Source: AP-15 sp963832875 (lineage in GTDB: Bacteria > Pseudomonadota > Alphaproteobacteria > ATCC43930 > CGMCC-115725). From it: a DNA stretch of 64,000 bases. Location: contig CAWHWB010000012.1 in assembly GCA_963832875.1 (NCBI GenBank), positions 1 through 64,000 of the forward strand, given 5' to 3'. Below the pieces are notes generated by a model, which saw only the letters and a program-made list of their open reading frames with translations, ran no database searches and had not been told where the DNA came from. The translations under genes and the position numbers were made by a program. Positions 63,509 through 64,000 of the stretch are shown piece by piece. How positions within the stretch are numbered: the first letter of the stretch is position 1; each line of letters begins with the position of its first letter.

Positions 63509-64000
63509 ATGAGCGGCGGTACGTCGGCGAACGGCGACGTGCTCGTCGTTGCCGGGGTTTCCAAGCATTTTGGTGGAATCCGTGCGGTCGAGGACATTTC
63601 GCTCAGGGTGCGCCGCGGCGGCCTGACCTCGATCATCGGTCCGAACGGCGCAGGCAAGACCTCGCTGCTCAACATCATCAGCGGGTTCTACCGGCCGGAT
63701 GCCGGCTCGATCTCGTTCGAGGGCCGTGACGTGACCGGCACTCGCCCCTCGGGCATTGCGGCCCTTGGCATCGCCCGCACCTTTCAGAACATCGCGCTGT
63801 TCAGCGGAATGACCGTGCTCGACAACATCATGCTCGGCCGGCATGTGCGGATGCGCGCCGGGGTCTTGTCGTCCTTTCTGTATTGGGGCTTCGCGCAGCG
63901 CGAGGAAGTGGCGCATCGCGCTCGGGTCGAGGAACTGATCGAATTCCTCGAACTCGAGGATCTGCGCAAGCAGCCGACCAGCGGGCTCGCCTACGGCTTG
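63509..64000 (+). CDS. LivG-type ABC transporter ATPase (branched-chain amino acid or related), cut by window end
   Basis: The translation from the ATG at 63509 reads GVSKHFGGIRAVEDISL.. TSIIGPNGAGKTSLLNIISGFYRPDAG (Walker A), RDVTGTRPSGIAALGIARTFQNIALFSGMTVLDNIMLGRH (Q-loop) and then an EELIEFLELEDLRKQP segment. This is the LivG family pattern, with a longer helical insertion. Upstream in-frame starts (GTG 63497, ATG 63452) are also possible and no convincing ribosome site decides. The window ends before the signature and Walker B motifs. Permease and binding-protein genes should follow outside the window. Confidence 0.85.
   Translation, partial: MSGGTSANGDVLVVAGVSKHFGGIRAVEDISLRVRRGGLTSIIGPNGAGKTSLLNIISGFYRPDAGSISFEGRDVTGTRPSGIAALGIARTFQNIALFSGMTVLDNIMLGRHVRMRAGVLSSFLYWGFAQREEVAHRARVEELIEFLELEDLRKQPTSGLAYGL

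Noticed and set aside
63420..63512. His-rich phrase HQHHGHNH whose frame ends in ATGA at the LivG start
   Set aside because: Suggestive of a zinc-binding leader peptide near a CobW gene, but the frame lacks a ribosome site and the His run is short. Judged coincidental without conservation data.

Overview
The window is GC-rich DNA, most likely from a soil-type alphaproteobacterium (Hyphomicrobiales/Rhodospirillales-like). That placement is inferred from gene content and not from a phylogeny. The clues are a SAM-II riboswitch in front of metZ, a PE-Lig-Pol type LigD beside a single Ku gene, GC-rich REP-like hairpins, and a large set of aromatic/xenobiotic-type oxidoreductases and hydrolases. 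No rRNA, tRNA or CRISPR array was seen.

Layout. 0-3.4 kb: a frameshifted SMP-30/gluconolactonase, an HpcH/HpaI aldolase, a small hypothetical gene, a frameshifted SRAP gene and a truncated TcmP remnant. 4.4-18.8 kb: a surface-glycan style cluster. Two genes run on + (TPR-glycosyltransferase, sulfotransferase) and converge on a long - strand run: a sulfotransferase/coiled-coil/TPR giant, GT4 with DUF4214, GT9, DUF4214-methyltransferase, a TylF-like methyltransferase, another methyltransferase and a secreted beta-helix protein. Most of these genes carry single-base frameshifts. 19.1-21.0 kb: pieces of four IS families (IS1380, IS3, IS21, IS66) joined end to end. 21.4-26.5 kb: a HyfE-like membrane gene, a broken DUF6062-like gene and a tandem pair of MutS-like ATPases. 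26.6-33.5 kb: an intact hyf/ehr-type operon (HyfC, short HyfE-like, HyfF, HyfG, ferredoxin-HyfI, HyfB). Its large subunit has lost the NiFe cysteine ligands, so it is probably an energy-converting hydrogenase-related complex and not a hydrogenase.

34-52 kb: catabolic genes (2OG-Fe(II) oxygenase, zinc-type reductase, two amidohydrolases, isochorismatase-fold hydrolase, Rieske oxygenase alpha and beta, LLM oxidoreductase, lipase-like esterase, amidase, solute-binding protein). The Rieske alpha and beta genes lie 4.8 kb apart. Most of the gap is a 3.66-kb mobile element (41971-45633) bounded by perfect 25-bp inverted repeats. It carries an IS1595/ISXO2-type transposase plus a Dam-type adenine methyltransferase, a ParB-fold protein and a divergent 53-aa gene. 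I regard this as the most interesting object in the window.

52-64 kb: NHEJ genes (ligD, ku), an alpha/beta hydrolase, a SAM-II riboswitch and metZ, an assimilatory sulfite reductase (cysI-like) with a siroheme-synthase N-terminal gene, two 6-phosphogluconate-dehydrogenase-like reductases, a CobW-type metallochaperone GTPase, and the start of a LivG-type ABC ATPase cut by the window edge.

Two cautions. At least fifteen genes are split by one-base indels with conserved protein on both sides. This may be pseudogene decay or uncorrected assembly error, and raw reads would be needed to tell. All functional names rest on motif recognition by eye; no database search was run.
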